Program-made: the position numbers and the translations under genes | Part shown: in pieces, positions 29,692-38,346 of the stretch | Layout of the letters: each line of letters starts with the position of its first letter | How positions within the stretch are numbered: position 1 is the stretch's first letter | Assembly (NCBI RefSeq): GCF_024808665.1 | Contig: NZ_JANUBZ010000002.1 | Coordinates: forward strand, 626,017 to 690,016 | DNA: 64,000 bases | Direction of reading: 5' to 3' | DNA from: Mucilaginibacter empetricola | GTDB taxonomy: Bacteria > Bacteroidota > Bacteroidia > Sphingobacteriales > Sphingobacteriaceae | The notes under the pieces: model-generated | Databases searched by the model: none | What the model was told of the DNA's origin: nothing | The model's input: only the letters and a program-made list of their open reading frames with translations

Positions 29692-31278
29692 TTAGTCAAC
29701 CCGGTTTATTTTAATTAAAAGCACATCATTTTGCCGGATGTTTAGTTGCTTTTCAAGAATTCCTGATGCACCAATGTTTATGGTGTTTTGTTCAACGGCG
29801 TTGTCATTACCCTGTTGTTTAAGCATTTTTACCTGGGCTACTGTAAGCTGTGAGGGCGATCCCATCTCAAAATATGCTGTATAGGGATCGTTGGCATGGT
29901 ACCCGGTTTTATAAATGCTGACGGTATATTTACCCGGTTTTAGTCCACGGAGTTTGAATTGAGCAGGCGGCAAAGATTTAGCAGGCAAATTCCTTTTGTA
30001 AAATACCTGGTTATTTATGCTGTCTCCCGGGTGATCAATTGTAAAGTTCCATACTAATGCCTGTACATTACCTTTTCCGTCCTTACAAACCATAGCGCTT
30101 GAATCTGCGCAACGGAGTTCTGTATCGCCCAGCTCATTTAAATATTTAAAGGCATAATAAGCCGGTTTCCTGATTTCCTGATAGTTCATCAAACCAAACC
30201 CACCATGAAAAGGAGTTGTTCTTGGCCCTGCTTCTTCAAAAATATCTGTAAACGTCCAGTACGACATCGAATTTACATCCGGGGCGGCCCATTTAACCGT
30301 ATTTAAAATATAAGCGGCTTCATGGTAACTGTCGTGAATGGGGTCTACAGGCGTATAGGATGCACTCCATTCAGTATAATGCAATTGCAGATTGGGTAAA
30401 GCGGATTGCTCTATCTGTTTTTTTGAACGTCGCATATCATCCGAAACATGGTTCCTATCCTCACTTAGTACTGTTCCGGCATTACCGGTCGCATCCAAAA
30501 AACCTTGCTTTACCCCATAATCATGCGTACTGATAAAGTCGATAGGTGCTTTTTGTTGTACACAGTATGCTATCATTTCGGGTATCCATGCATTACCGGC
30601 AGTAGCCGGGCCACCCACCCGATAATTAGCTGACACACTTTTAACAGCTGTAGCTGTTTCTTTATAGAGCTTAAAATAATCTTGCTGTGTACCTGTAAAG
30701 AAACCGTCTTTCAGATTAGGTTCATTCCATACCTCAAAGTACCAACTGGCCACTTCTTTTTCTCCATAACGTTCCGTCCAATGTTCAACTAATGCCTTAA
30801 TAAGGCCGTTCCATTTGTCGTAATCTTTCGGCGGCGTAACGTTTCCCCTCCACCAAAAAATGGTTTTATTGCCGCTTGCCAATGCACCCGGCATAAATCC
30901 AAGCTCAACAAAAGGCTTCATATCAATGGATTGCAAATAGTCAAACAATTCATCAATATATTGCCAGTTGTATACAGGTTTACCATTTTTGTCTTCAAAA
31001 TAAACGCCCATATCGTCAGACAATAAACCATGAAAGCGGATATACTTAAAACCGCATTCGTCATGCGCCAGCCTGAGTTGTCTTTGCCAATCTGCACGCA
31101 AGCCTTCATTAGCCCTTCCTGCACCTACACATGCATTGAAGCTCCTTGCCAACAGCCCTTTAACCTGGCCGACATTAATATCAATGGTTCTTTTATCGGC
31201 AGCAGTTTGAGCTTTTACTGTAAGGCAAATAAAGACGGATAGTATTGTTAATTGTGATGTTGCTTTTAGGTTTAACAT
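29692..31278 (-). CDS. GH39-like beta-xylosidase, exported
   Basis: A 528-residue clan GH-A glycosidase with signal peptide (1-23, LTVKAQ). The TIM barrel shows the GH39 pattern: 'CGFKYIRFHGLLSDDM' (about 75-90), 'WYFEVWNEPNL' with acid/base E186, 'STHDYG', and 'LHYTEWSAS' with nucleophile E303, then 'SYWTFTDIFEE' and a C-terminal beta-sandwich. Family members release xylose from the non-reducing end of xylo-oligosaccharides. It is the first gene of a leftward GH39-GH43 unit. Its promoter region carries both motifs shared with the second SusC promoter. Confidence 0.88.
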   Translation of the reverse strand: MLNLKATSQLTILSVFICLTVKAQTAADKRTIDINVGQVKGLLARSFNACVGAGRANEGLRADWQRQLRLAHDECGFKYIRFHGLLSDDMGVYFEDKNGKPVYNWQYIDELFDYLQSIDMKPFVELGFMPGALASGNKTIFWWRGNVTPPKDYDKWNGLIKALVEHWTERYGEKEVASWYFEVWNEPNLKDGFFTGTQQDYFKLYKETATAVKSVSANYRVGGPATAGNAWIPEMIAYCVQQKAPIDFISTHDYGVKQGFLDATGNAGTVLSEDRNHVSDDMRRSKKQIEQSALPNLQLHYTEWSASYTPVDPIHDSYHEAAYILNTVKWAAPDVNSMSYWTFTDIFEEAGPRTTPFHGGFGLMNYQEIRKPAYYAFKYLNELGDTELRCADSSAMVCKDGKGNVQALVWNFTIDHPGDSINNQVFYKRNLPAKSLPPAQFKLRGLKPGKYTVSIYKTGYHANDPYTAYFEMGSPSQLTVAQVKMLKQQGNDNAVEQNTINIGASGILEKQLNIRQNDVLLIKINRVD

Positions 31279-31370
31279 TATTGTTGAGGAATGAATAAAG
31301 TAATTGTTGATGATAAATTGACAAAAAAGAATCCAACTGTTTTGCTAAAATTATAAAGAAAAGTGCATTA

Positions 31371-31382
31371 GCAATCGATTGC
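31371..31382. promoter_or_regulatory. LacI-type palindromic operator, copy 2
   Basis: GCAATCGATTGC, identical to copy 1, 92 bp before the GH39 start. Its nearness to the start would fit repression by a LacI-family protein, but no such gene is present in the window. Confidence 0.6.
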
Positions 31383-31513
31383 TGTTAAACTAACTGCGGG
31401 CTGCTTTACTAAACCGTTTATTGTATATCGGATTTGAGCATGAAAAATTGGTTAATTATGGATGCCAAGTTATGATATAAGGATTGAAACAATGGCCACG
31501 TTTGTAATTATGA

Positions 31514-31527
31514 ATAGACCAAATGTT
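31514..31527 (-). promoter_or_regulatory. Candidate HTCS operator, copy C
   Basis: On the minus strand this reads AACATTTGGTCTAT, identical to copies A and B. A related box ATTGTTTCA follows 34 bases after the core start, about 20 bp (two helical turns) closer than in A and B. It lies about 235 bp before the GH39 start. Confidence 0.55.
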
Positions 31528-31829
31528 CACATTAATGTAACTTGTTAACTTGTAGTCACTATTCCAATTATTTTTGATAAAAATAATTGGAAATATTCAT
31601 TTTTATTTGTGCCCTACTGTTTGTATTAGCTTTTCCCGGAAGGGCAACCGGGCCCTTCAAGTGAAACCGGTCATCATTTATACCTTCAAAGCCTGACAAG
31701 GCATACCAGGATGACGGCTCGATTGGTTGGCATTATTGGATCAGGTTTGAATGCAAGCTTAAAGGAAAAGTGATGGCTCGTTAAAATATTTTCATTTGCT
31801 ACTTTAGCAAGTACTTTTGGGTACATCTT

Positions 31830-32741
31830 ATGGAAAAAACAAAAACTACCCTTCCTTATTATACGGAGATTAATGACTTTCTGGCATCTATACCCTGGCC
31901 CGTTAGTTCAAGCAATCCAGACTTTTATTGCCTGCGGCTAAAGCCGCTCGATCAGGACAATGTGTCTGTTTACCGGCCGCCATTCAAACGTTCATTTTAC
32001 TTTTTTGCGCTGCTATTCAATTCCGGTAAAATTGAGGTTAATTATGGAGATCAAACAGTTCAGAATCCTGTTTCGTATCTGGTATTCCATTCACCCAACC
32101 TGGTTTACAGCTTTGCGCACAATAATGCGCTGGAGGGTTACGTGATTTACTTTAAGCCCGAGGCTTTCTCTTTTTTTAAGCCTGAGTTTCACCGGCAATT
32201 CCCGCTATTTGACGTGCTGCACACTAATCTATTTAAGTTTGATGATGCAATGTTCAACAAACTGGCTCCACATTTTGAAACTGTTTTCACTGCTTATGAA
32301 AGTTCAGATAAGGACCGGCATCTCGAAGCACGGCTGAAATTGCTGGGCCTGCTCTGTCACCTGGAAGCGTTTGCGCTAGAACGAAAGGAGGCGAGTGTGG
32401 CTGCTACCACACAGCAAATATTGCTGCGCAAGTTTATCCAGTTGATTGATAATTATTATATTGATAAACGCACTGTACAGGAGTACGCCAATCTGCTATC
32501 CGTCACGGCCAATTATCTTTCCCAATCGATTAAACAGGTATCGGACAGAAACGCGCTAACTTTTATTTCCGAACGTTTGATCGCTGAAGCGAAATCATTC
32601 CTTATATACACCCACTTTGAGATTGCTGAAATTGCCTATCAGCTTAACTTTTCGGACCCAGCTAATTTTGGCAGGTTTTTTAAAAAGCACGTTGGACAAT
32701 CGCCATCGGAGTTCCGCAAACGTTACAGGTCAGGAAATTGA
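31830..32741 (+). CDS. AraC-family transcriptional regulator
   Basis: A 303-residue AraC regulator. The N-terminal 180 residues form an effector-binding domain, with the typical short segment 'VSYLVFHSPNLVYSFAHNN'. The C-terminal HTH region reads 'VQEYANLLSVTANYLSQSIKQVSDRNALTFI' and 'FEIAEIAYQLNFSDPANFGRFFKKHVGQSPSEFRKRY'. It is transcribed divergently from GH39 and precedes a glyoxalase-like gene by 69 bases, so it may belong with the small genes on its right rather than with the glycan locus. Confidence 0.9.
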   Translation: MEKTKTTLPYYTEINDFLASIPWPVSSSNPDFYCLRLKPLDQDNVSVYRPPFKRSFYFFALLFNSGKIEVNYGDQTVQNPVSYLVFHSPNLVYSFAHNNALEGYVIYFKPEAFSFFKPEFHRQFPLFDVLHTNLFKFDDAMFNKLAPHFETVFTAYESSDKDRHLEARLKLLGLLCHLEAFALERKEASVAATTQQILLRKFIQLIDNYYIDKRTVQEYANLLSVTANYLSQSIKQVSDRNALTFISERLIAEAKSFLIYTHFEIAEIAYQLNFSDPANFGRFFKKHVGQSPSEFRKRYRSGN

Positions 32742-32810
32742 TCTGTATATCCAAGTTTTCGACAAGTAATTTCGCATAGGGCATATTTTCTTTGCATTTT
32801 AATTTAATAT

Positions 32811-33218
32811 ATGCCAAACAAAGTATTTATCAATCTACCCGTAAAGGACCTGGTGAGGTCTGTCGGGTTCTTCCAAAATTTAGGTTTTTCTTTCAATCCG
32901 CAATTTACCGATGATAAAGCCGGCTGTATGATTGTGAGCGAAAGCATTTTTGTTATGCTGCTTACCGAAAGCTATTTTAAATCTTTTATCGATACGGAAA
33001 TATGCGATGCACATTATCAGACTGAAGTGTTGATTGCGCTGGATGCGGCCTCTGCCGACGAAGTGAAGAGATTTATCAGCAAAGCCGAATCGCTCGGCGG
33101 CACGATCTATACCCAGCCGAAAGATCATGGCTTTATGTACCAGCATAGCTTTGCCGACCTTGACGGCCACAAATGGGAATTAGCCTATATCGATATGAAC
33201 CAATTTCCCCAATCGTAG
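32811..33218 (+). CDS. VOC/glyoxalase-like family protein
   Basis: A 135-residue single-module vicinal-oxygen-chelate protein. 'VFINLPVKDLVRSVGFFQNLGFSFNPQFTD' opens a typical beta-alpha-beta-beta-beta half; 'HSFADLDGHKWELAYID' closes it with the usual terminal Glu-containing strand. Such proteins include metal-dependent lyases and dioxygenases as well as antibiotic-binding proteins. Nothing here fixes the substrate. It lies 19 bases before the DUF1801-like gene and likely shares its transcript. Confidence 0.8.
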   Translation: MPNKVFINLPVKDLVRSVGFFQNLGFSFNPQFTDDKAGCMIVSESIFVMLLTESYFKSFIDTEICDAHYQTEVLIALDAASADEVKRFISKAESLGGTIYTQPKDHGFMYQHSFADLDGHKWELAYIDMNQFPQS

Positions 33219-33237
33219 CCATAAAAAAATTAGCATC

Positions 33238-33852
33238 ATGAATCATAATTCAGCAGTTGATCTTTACATCGCCGGCGTGGAGGATTTTGCGAAGCCTATT
33301 CTTGAACATTGGCGCAGGCTTATCCGGGAAAATTGCCCCGATGGGGAAGAGGCGATAAAATGGGGCCTGCCTCATTTTGATTACAAGGGCGACCATATGT
33401 GCGTAATGGCAGCATACAAATCCCATTGCTCTTTTACCTTCCTGAAGAGCGAACTGATGAACGATCCGCGTCTGAAAGCAGCCAAAGACCTTAAACCAAT
33501 CAAGCGGTTCCTGGGTAAAATTACCCAACTAAACGATTTGCCAGCCGACGATGATTTTATAGCCCTAATAAAAGAGGCGGTACAGTTAAACGAAAAGGGT
33601 ATAAGAATGAAACGGGAAAAACCGGTAACTGAGAAACCCAAAGTAATAGAGGCGCCTGATTACCTCAAAACAGCATTGGACAACAACCCGAAAGCGAAAG
33701 AAATTTTTGAAAGCAAGTACAATTCTTTTCGTAAGGAATATATTATTTGGATCACTGATGCAAAGACAGATGAAACCCGGCAAAAAAGAATGAACGAAGC
33801 TTTAGAATGGATTGCCGAGGGAAAAGGCAGGTTTTGGAAACACCAAAAATAA
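33238..33852 (+). CDS. DUF1801 plus YdeI/OmpD-associated-type protein
   Basis: A 204-residue cytoplasmic protein. Residues about 1-110 match the DUF1801 pattern ('HWRRLIRENCPDGEEAIKWGLPHFDYKG...CSFTFLK'). Residues about 140-200 match the YdeI/OmdA pattern ('YLKTALDNNPKAKEIFESKYNSFRKEYIIWITDAKTDETRQKRMNEALEWIAEGKGR', including the usual 'TR..R...A'). The function of this common Bacteroidota family is not established; a role in stress or bacteriocin protection has been suggested for YdeI. It sits next to the VOC gene, a frequent pairing. Confidence 0.8.
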   Translation: MNHNSAVDLYIAGVEDFAKPILEHWRRLIRENCPDGEEAIKWGLPHFDYKGDHMCVMAAYKSHCSFTFLKSELMNDPRLKAAKDLKPIKRFLGKITQLNDLPADDDFIALIKEAVQLNEKGIRMKREKPVTEKPKVIEAPDYLKTALDNNPKAKEIFESKYNSFRKEYIIWITDAKTDETRQKRMNEALEWIAEGKGRFWKHQK

Positions 33853-34147
33853 GTTTCATTAAGCGTTGTAGGTTACCTTTAAGTTTAGATATTTATGGAG
33901 TAAGGGACGCGATTTCTATATTTTTTGGAAGATTTATGTTCTATTTGATAAAGACCAGCATCTTCATTGTTGTAAAAAAGTACATGCGGCATTAAATAAT
34001 GTCATAAGGTTACGCATATGATTATGTAATCCATTATCATACAATCTGCTCTTTTTTAACAATATAGCTTTTGCCAACATTGTTTAGCCTTTTCATTGTT
34101 CGTTCCGAATACAAGTAATACTCGTATTTTAATAACATATTCGAGTT

Positions 34148-34351
34148 TCACTCTTTATGATACACGTGGTATTTTTTCTTACACCGGTAACAGATATATC
34201 TTCGAACCGGAAGCCAGGGGAAAAGCGTTCGAATAAAGTTTGCACGATGAACTCTCTGGATTAGTGCCAGGTTGCATTTCGGGCATGAATGAACATAGCT
34301 TTTCTTTTTGCTTTTGGCCGCGATACCGGGTTGATTAATAATTACGTTCAT
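34148..34351 (-). CDS. Small zinc-ribbon protein, unknown function
   Basis: A 67-residue basic protein with two CxxC knuckles, CPKC (about 23-26) and CYRC (about 55-58), separated by a hydrophobic 'RTLFPWLPVRRYI' segment. Together they form a four-Cys zinc ribbon. It lies 51 bases downstream of gldM on the same strand, and could be carried on the end of the gld transcript. I do not recognise a specific family. Confidence 0.6.
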   Translation of the reverse strand: MNVIINQPGIAAKSKKKSYVHSCPKCNLALIQRVHRANFIRTLFPWLPVRRYICYRCKKKYHVYHKE

Positions 34352-34402
34352 ATCTTCACTTTTTGAGCATTAAATAATTTCTTAAGTTTTCAAAAGCCCT
34401 AA

Positions 34403-35938
34403 TCAGTCAGCGGTTAGCGCCACTGGCGCTAATTGCCGTGGCGATCCATCGGGGCCAACGGCTATGATATTATCAAAAATAATATGGGCACCGGGCTTTA
34501 TTTCTGCCAGCGAATTGCGCATTTCCGAATTCAGCTCATTCCCAGAGGCTACTTGCACCGATGCCGTTTCGCGCGGATTGGCAATAATCAGCGTAAATCT
34601 GGTTATTCTGAATTTGGCGTCGAAATCAAAATTATCCAGCGCAGCGTAAATCGCATCCTGGGCTTTCAGCGCTACGGTGGGGACATTTCCGCCTGAACGT
34701 CCGGAGAATTTCGCCACCGGATCGGGCAGTCTTTTTGTGCGAAACAGCGTGCGGCTAAGCTGCTGCACTTTGCCGGGCGAAATCTCTGCCGACACGGTCA
34801 CGGTAACAGAGCCCGGATTGGTTACGCGCACCAGGTACTTGCCATCAGAGCCATTTAACGAGCCGGATGAAATGTTTACCCTGATATTCCTGGTGGGTAT
34901 GCCAGGTACTGAGATAGACACGGGGTTATCCACGCCAATATAAAAGACATTCATTTTATCTGGCGATACTACCGCCGATGGTCGCGACACAATGTACTGC
35001 TGAGTGGGCGTGGTATAGGTTTTAATGGCACCGTCAGTTTGCCGCACTTTCACGGTGGCCTGCCAGTTAAATATGCCCTCGCGGTTAGTTGGCACGTTGT
35101 ATGTGCCACGACCGTCCTGTACCGAAACCGGGTTGCCTCCCACTTCGATATCCGGGTTGGCCTTGGAGTCGTATGCAGTTAAAAATATTTGTGCAGAATA
35201 GGGTTGACCCTCTACCAGGTACGAGGTTGGCGCCACTGCCACTGCCTCGAATTTATCGAGATTTACTACCGCCTGATCCATCCGGCTGAGGATCTTTTTC
35301 ACCACCTCGGATTCTGCATTTTTATTATCCGTCTGTATGCGCGAAAGCGTAGTAAATATGGCGGTGAGCGGTACGCCATCGCCAAAATTCACTTCCTCCC
35401 AGGTGCGCTTGTTATCTACGGGTTTTGCGGGATCAGTTGCGTTGAGGGTGAAGGACACCTGCCGACGGTCAGTATCTCCTAAAATACCCAGCAGCTTCTG
35501 GCGGGTAGCTGTTATTTTGAGTTTGAGTTCGCGGGCTTTACTTTTGTTGACCATCACATCATAGCCAATGTCCATGTTGTCGCGTTTTTTCAAATCGCCG
35601 GATTGCTCATCAAAGCCATCCCCGGCCGCAGCCAGTTGGTTTTTTACTGATTTGATATAGTCATCCAGCTCCTGCGAAACATTTTGGGCCTGTTTGGCTT
35701 TTTCGTATATCGGCCTTGCCCGTTCCGGCGATTCCTTTAGCCGGGTTTGTTCAAACGTGGTAAACAATCCCCTTATGGAGTTATCTACGTTATTTGCCGA
35801 AGCTGTTAAACTATCGTTGATGGTTTTAAATGCATCCAGAATAGTCTCCGATACATTGAGCGCCAGCATGGCCAATAAAACCAGGTACATAAAATTGATC
35901 ATCTTTTGCCTGGTGGTCTCTTTTCCTGAGGTAGCCAT
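34403..35938 (-). CDS. gldM: Type IX secretion/gliding motor subunit GldM
   Basis: A 511-residue inner-membrane protein with one N-terminal helix (about 14-34, 'MINFMYLVLLAMLALNVSETIL') and a long periplasmic shaft of stacked domains. Sequence starts MATSGKETTRQKMINFMYLVLLAMLALN, a near-invariant GldM opening. With GldL it forms the proton-driven motor of the type IX secretion system, and its periplasmic tip contacts the GldK/GldN ring. Length is normal. It is the last gld gene of this operon and lies 50 bases after gldL. Confidence 0.95.
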   Translation of the reverse strand: MATSGKETTRQKMINFMYLVLLAMLALNVSETILDAFKTINDSLTASANNVDNSIRGLFTTFEQTRLKESPERARPIYEKAKQAQNVSQELDDYIKSVKNQLAAAGDGFDEQSGDLKKRDNMDIGYDVMVNKSKARELKLKITATRQKLLGILGDTDRRQVSFTLNATDPAKPVDNKRTWEEVNFGDGVPLTAIFTTLSRIQTDNKNAESEVVKKILSRMDQAVVNLDKFEAVAVAPTSYLVEGQPYSAQIFLTAYDSKANPDIEVGGNPVSVQDGRGTYNVPTNREGIFNWQATVKVRQTDGAIKTYTTPTQQYIVSRPSAVVSPDKMNVFYIGVDNPVSISVPGIPTRNIRVNISSGSLNGSDGKYLVRVTNPGSVTVTVSAEISPGKVQQLSRTLFRTKRLPDPVAKFSGRSGGNVPTVALKAQDAIYAALDNFDFDAKFRITRFTLIIANPRETASVQVASGNELNSEMRNSLAEIKPGAHIIFDNIIAVGPDGSPRQLAPVALTAD

Positions 35939-35988
35939 TTTTTTGTGTTTTATGGTTAATACTAAACTTCTTTAAAAAAATCAGTTGC

Positions 35989-36789
35989 TTACATTCTTGG
36001 CTGGTTCATGGCCGAAAGCATATTGGCGTAGAATACATTCAGTTGAGATATGTTTTTAGCCAGCTTGTTCACTTCGTCCTTAAACAGCCTGCTGTCTTCA
36101 ACCGATTCATTCATATTGCGCAGGGTGTCACTCAAGCCGGCATAAAAATGATTCACCTGCCGCAGGTTGCTGTCGGCGCCCTGTAGTTCCACCTCGTATA
36201 GCGCATTCAATTGTGACAAATTAAAGGTGAGTTTGGTTACCTGGTGATGATATGCATCGCTGTCATTCCTGCTATTGGCTATCGCCGCGAGGCCAGTAGA
36301 CGCCTTTTCAAAGGCCGCGCCCAGCAAATCAAATTTTGATGAGGCCGCCCTGATCTTATCCGAAAACTCATCCGTAGCGAGCGAAACATCAGCAATTGTA
36401 TTTATCTGGGCCACCTTATCTGCAAACTTTTTTAGCCCTTCACCCAGGTTGATGAAATTCTCCGGACCGAAATTGGCAGTGGCTATCAATTGGTCGAAAG
36501 CGGCCAGGTTACCCGTTAGTTTTTCTGTCCCCTTTTTTGCGGGGCGCTGGCCTTCATCATAATCATCGGCCAATTCGGGATATACTTTCTCCCAGGCAGG
36601 TTCCTGTGTAGGCGGGAAGAAACCGAGCGTAAAAAACAGGATTGCCTCGACAGTAAGTCCCAGCCCGATCATATAGGTGCCAATGAGACCTCCCCAATGG
36701 TTTATTTTAAACATTGCACCCAGAATAACGATACTGGCGCCCCATGAAATGGCCACATGCAGCCCGTTGAATTTTTTTGACTTTTTCAT
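35989..36789 (-). CDS. gldL: Type IX secretion/gliding motor subunit GldL
   Basis: A 266-residue protein with two N-terminal membrane helices (about 10-30 and 36-56; 'AISWGASIVILGAMFKINHWGG' and 'YMIGLGLTVEAILFFTLGFFPP') and a long cytoplasmic helical tail. The helix pair carries the conserved Lys/His/Glu positions of the GldL proton channel. It forms the cytoplasmic-membrane rotary motor with GldM. Here it follows a beta-barrel gene (27-base gap) instead of gldK. Confidence 0.93.
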   Translation of the reverse strand: MKKSKKFNGLHVAISWGASIVILGAMFKINHWGGLIGTYMIGLGLTVEAILFFTLGFFPPTQEPAWEKVYPELADDYDEGQRPAKKGTEKLTGNLAAFDQLIATANFGPENFINLGEGLKKFADKVAQINTIADVSLATDEFSDKIRAASSKFDLLGAAFEKASTGLAAIANSRNDSDAYHHQVTKLTFNLSQLNALYEVELQGADSNLRQVNHFYAGLSDTLRNMNESVEDSRLFKDEVNKLAKNISQLNVFYANMLSAMNQPRM

Positions 36790-36816
36790 AATGATTTTAT
36801 TTTTAAGCTTGATCGA

Positions 36817-37443
36817 TCAGAATTTTATATAAATAGTTGCTCCCGTGTTAAGTCCGGGCAGCAGGCCGTTTAGGCCTGAGCTCACTTTTTCGGCCTTATC
36901 ATCATAAGTGGATGTGGGCGCTATCGTCGGAATAAACCAACCCATATCCAGCCGCAGCCCCGCATTGCCCCACAACTTGATGTTTCCTAACCCTGTACCG
37001 AGATAAGGCCTGAATTTGGCCATATAAACGGTGTAGTTTGGCGTAACGCCGATCCCCTGTCGATACAGAGAGTTGGAAAAATATTGTGCAAAGCCTGTAG
37101 ATACAAACCATTTGGTGCTCCACCAATCGTCTTTGCCGTAGTTTGGCTGCCAATCGGCCAGTAGGTACATCGAGGTTCTGTCAACCCCAAGCGCACGGTT
37201 GTTGTATTGCACTGTTATATCGGCAGTGGTATTAAAACCGATGCGTGCATTAAAGCCGGGTAAAAAACTCCAGGTGCCTTGCAGGCCAACGCCTTGTGTA
37301 CCCAATTGTAAGCCGATTGATGCTTTCGGAAAAGCACTGTATTCGGGTAATACCTGCGCGCTGACTTTGCCGCAGATAAGCATTATCAGGGAAATCAGTA
37401 ATAACCAACCAAATTCCTTTATTAAATTTAATTGCGATTTCAT
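36817..37443 (-). CDS. Outer-membrane beta-barrel protein inside the gld operon, unknown role
   Basis: A 208-residue exported protein: signal peptide (about 1-29, ending KVSAQ), then alternating aromatic beta strands ('SIGLQLGTQGVGLQGTWSF', 'ARIGFNTTADITV', 'FVSTGFAQYFSNS', 'RPYLGTGLGNIKLWGNAGLRLDMG') and a C-terminal F (TGATIYIKF), as expected for a small outer-membrane barrel. It overlaps gldN by 4 bases and precedes gldL by 27, so it must be co-expressed. PorG in other type IX systems is a small barrel that anchors the PorK/PorN ring; an equivalent role is possible but only inferred. It is shorter than PorP/SprF proteins. Confidence 0.8.
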   Translation of the reverse strand: MKSQLNLIKEFGWLLLISLIMLICGKVSAQVLPEYSAFPKASIGLQLGTQGVGLQGTWSFLPGFNARIGFNTTADITVQYNNRALGVDRTSMYLLADWQPNYGKDDWWSTKWFVSTGFAQYFSNSLYRQGIGVTPNYTVYMAKFRPYLGTGLGNIKLWGNAGLRLDMGWFIPTIAPTSTYDDKAEKVSSGLNGLLPGLNTGATIYIKF

Positions 37444-38342
37444 GGTTTGTCCTCCTTCTTTTTTTCCGGTTCCTGTGCCGGTTTTTCGTCGTTAATTCCT
37501 TTAGGATTCTTCCAGATATTTTTACCCAAACTGGCCAGCTTCTCTTCCAGCTTAAGTGCTTCAGGACTGCCGGGATCCAGTTGCTCAGTCTGCGTGCCAC
37601 CCGGCGAAAATTCCTTTACCAGGTAGGCTTTAAACTTGTGCTGCATAAACACGTCATCCATCGTAACATCAAACAGGTTTTTATCCGGGTCGCTCAGGTC
37701 CTCCTTTATCAGTGCATACCTCAGCTGCGGGAAGTACAGCCAAAAAGCTGGCGCCGAAGCAAAGTTTGCTGGCAGATCTGCCGAGGTGGATAGGTTGAGC
37801 AGCGGCGCCAGCGCGATGATACGGGTATCCATTTTGCCGCGCTGCTTATCAAAAAAAACCTCCTCTTCTATCCTGAACTTCCTGATCTTATCCGGGTTAA
37901 ATTCGTTCAGTACCATTTTGGATGACATTTGATTACCGTCCTTATCAAATTTTGGTACCAGCACCGAGTCGGCAAAGCGCATTTCGCTCTGTTTGGCCGT
38001 CAGTTTGACTTTAAAATCATCCTTTTCATAAGAAGTCAGTTTTCCGGTCCTGACGTTGTTCATAATGGTCTCCATCAGCGACCGACCAGGTATGGTGAGG
38101 ATGGCATTTGCCGTGTCATCAAGGTCAATAACCCGCCACACCCGTGCATATAACCTGATGTTGGCCTGGCTGATCTTAGGATAAGGAAATGGCCTTATGC
38201 CACTACGGTCAGCTGCTTGCAAATTGGTATCATAAGCTGGGAGCGTATCAGTTAACAGGGTATCCGTGGATGCCAGTTGGGCAAAAGATGCCCTTACCCA
38301 TAGTCCGATGAAGGCTATGGTGAGTATTAATCGTCTGTTCAT
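37440..38342 (-). CDS. gldN: Type IX secretion/gliding protein GldN
   Basis: A 300-residue periplasmic protein with signal peptide (1-21, RASFAQ). The core region 'DDTANAILTIPGRSLMETIMNNVRTGKLTSYE...DDFKVKLT' and 'IRKFRIEEEVFFDKQRGKMDTRIIALAPL' is characteristic of the GldN/PorN family. GldN binds GldK to form the large periplasmic ring of the type IX secretion system. The C-terminus ends in a Lys/Glu-rich tail. It lies 4 bases after gldK; in most genomes gldL and gldM intervene. Confidence 0.93.
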   Translation of the reverse strand: MNRRLILTIAFIGLWVRASFAQLASTDTLLTDTLPAYDTNLQAADRSGIRPFPYPKISQANIRLYARVWRVIDLDDTANAILTIPGRSLMETIMNNVRTGKLTSYEKDDFKVKLTAKQSEMRFADSVLVPKFDKDGNQMSSKMVLNEFNPDKIRKFRIEEEVFFDKQRGKMDTRIIALAPLLNLSTSADLPANFASAPAFWLYFPQLRYALIKEDLSDPDKNLFDVTMDDVFMQHKFKAYLVKEFSPGGTQTEQLDPGSPEALKLEEKLASLGKNIWKNPKGINDEKPAQEPEKKKEDKP

Positions 38343-38346
38343 GGTT

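Larger units (their letters stand above)
31279..31829. other. Divergent regulatory region between GH39 and AraC genes
   Basis: 551 bases with no gene. On the GH39 side it holds the 12-bp palindrome (31371-31382), a box ATTGTTTCA on the minus strand (31485-31493) and the 14-bp motif on the minus strand (31514-31527). The right half, before the AraC gene, shows nothing recognisable. Confidence 0.6.
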
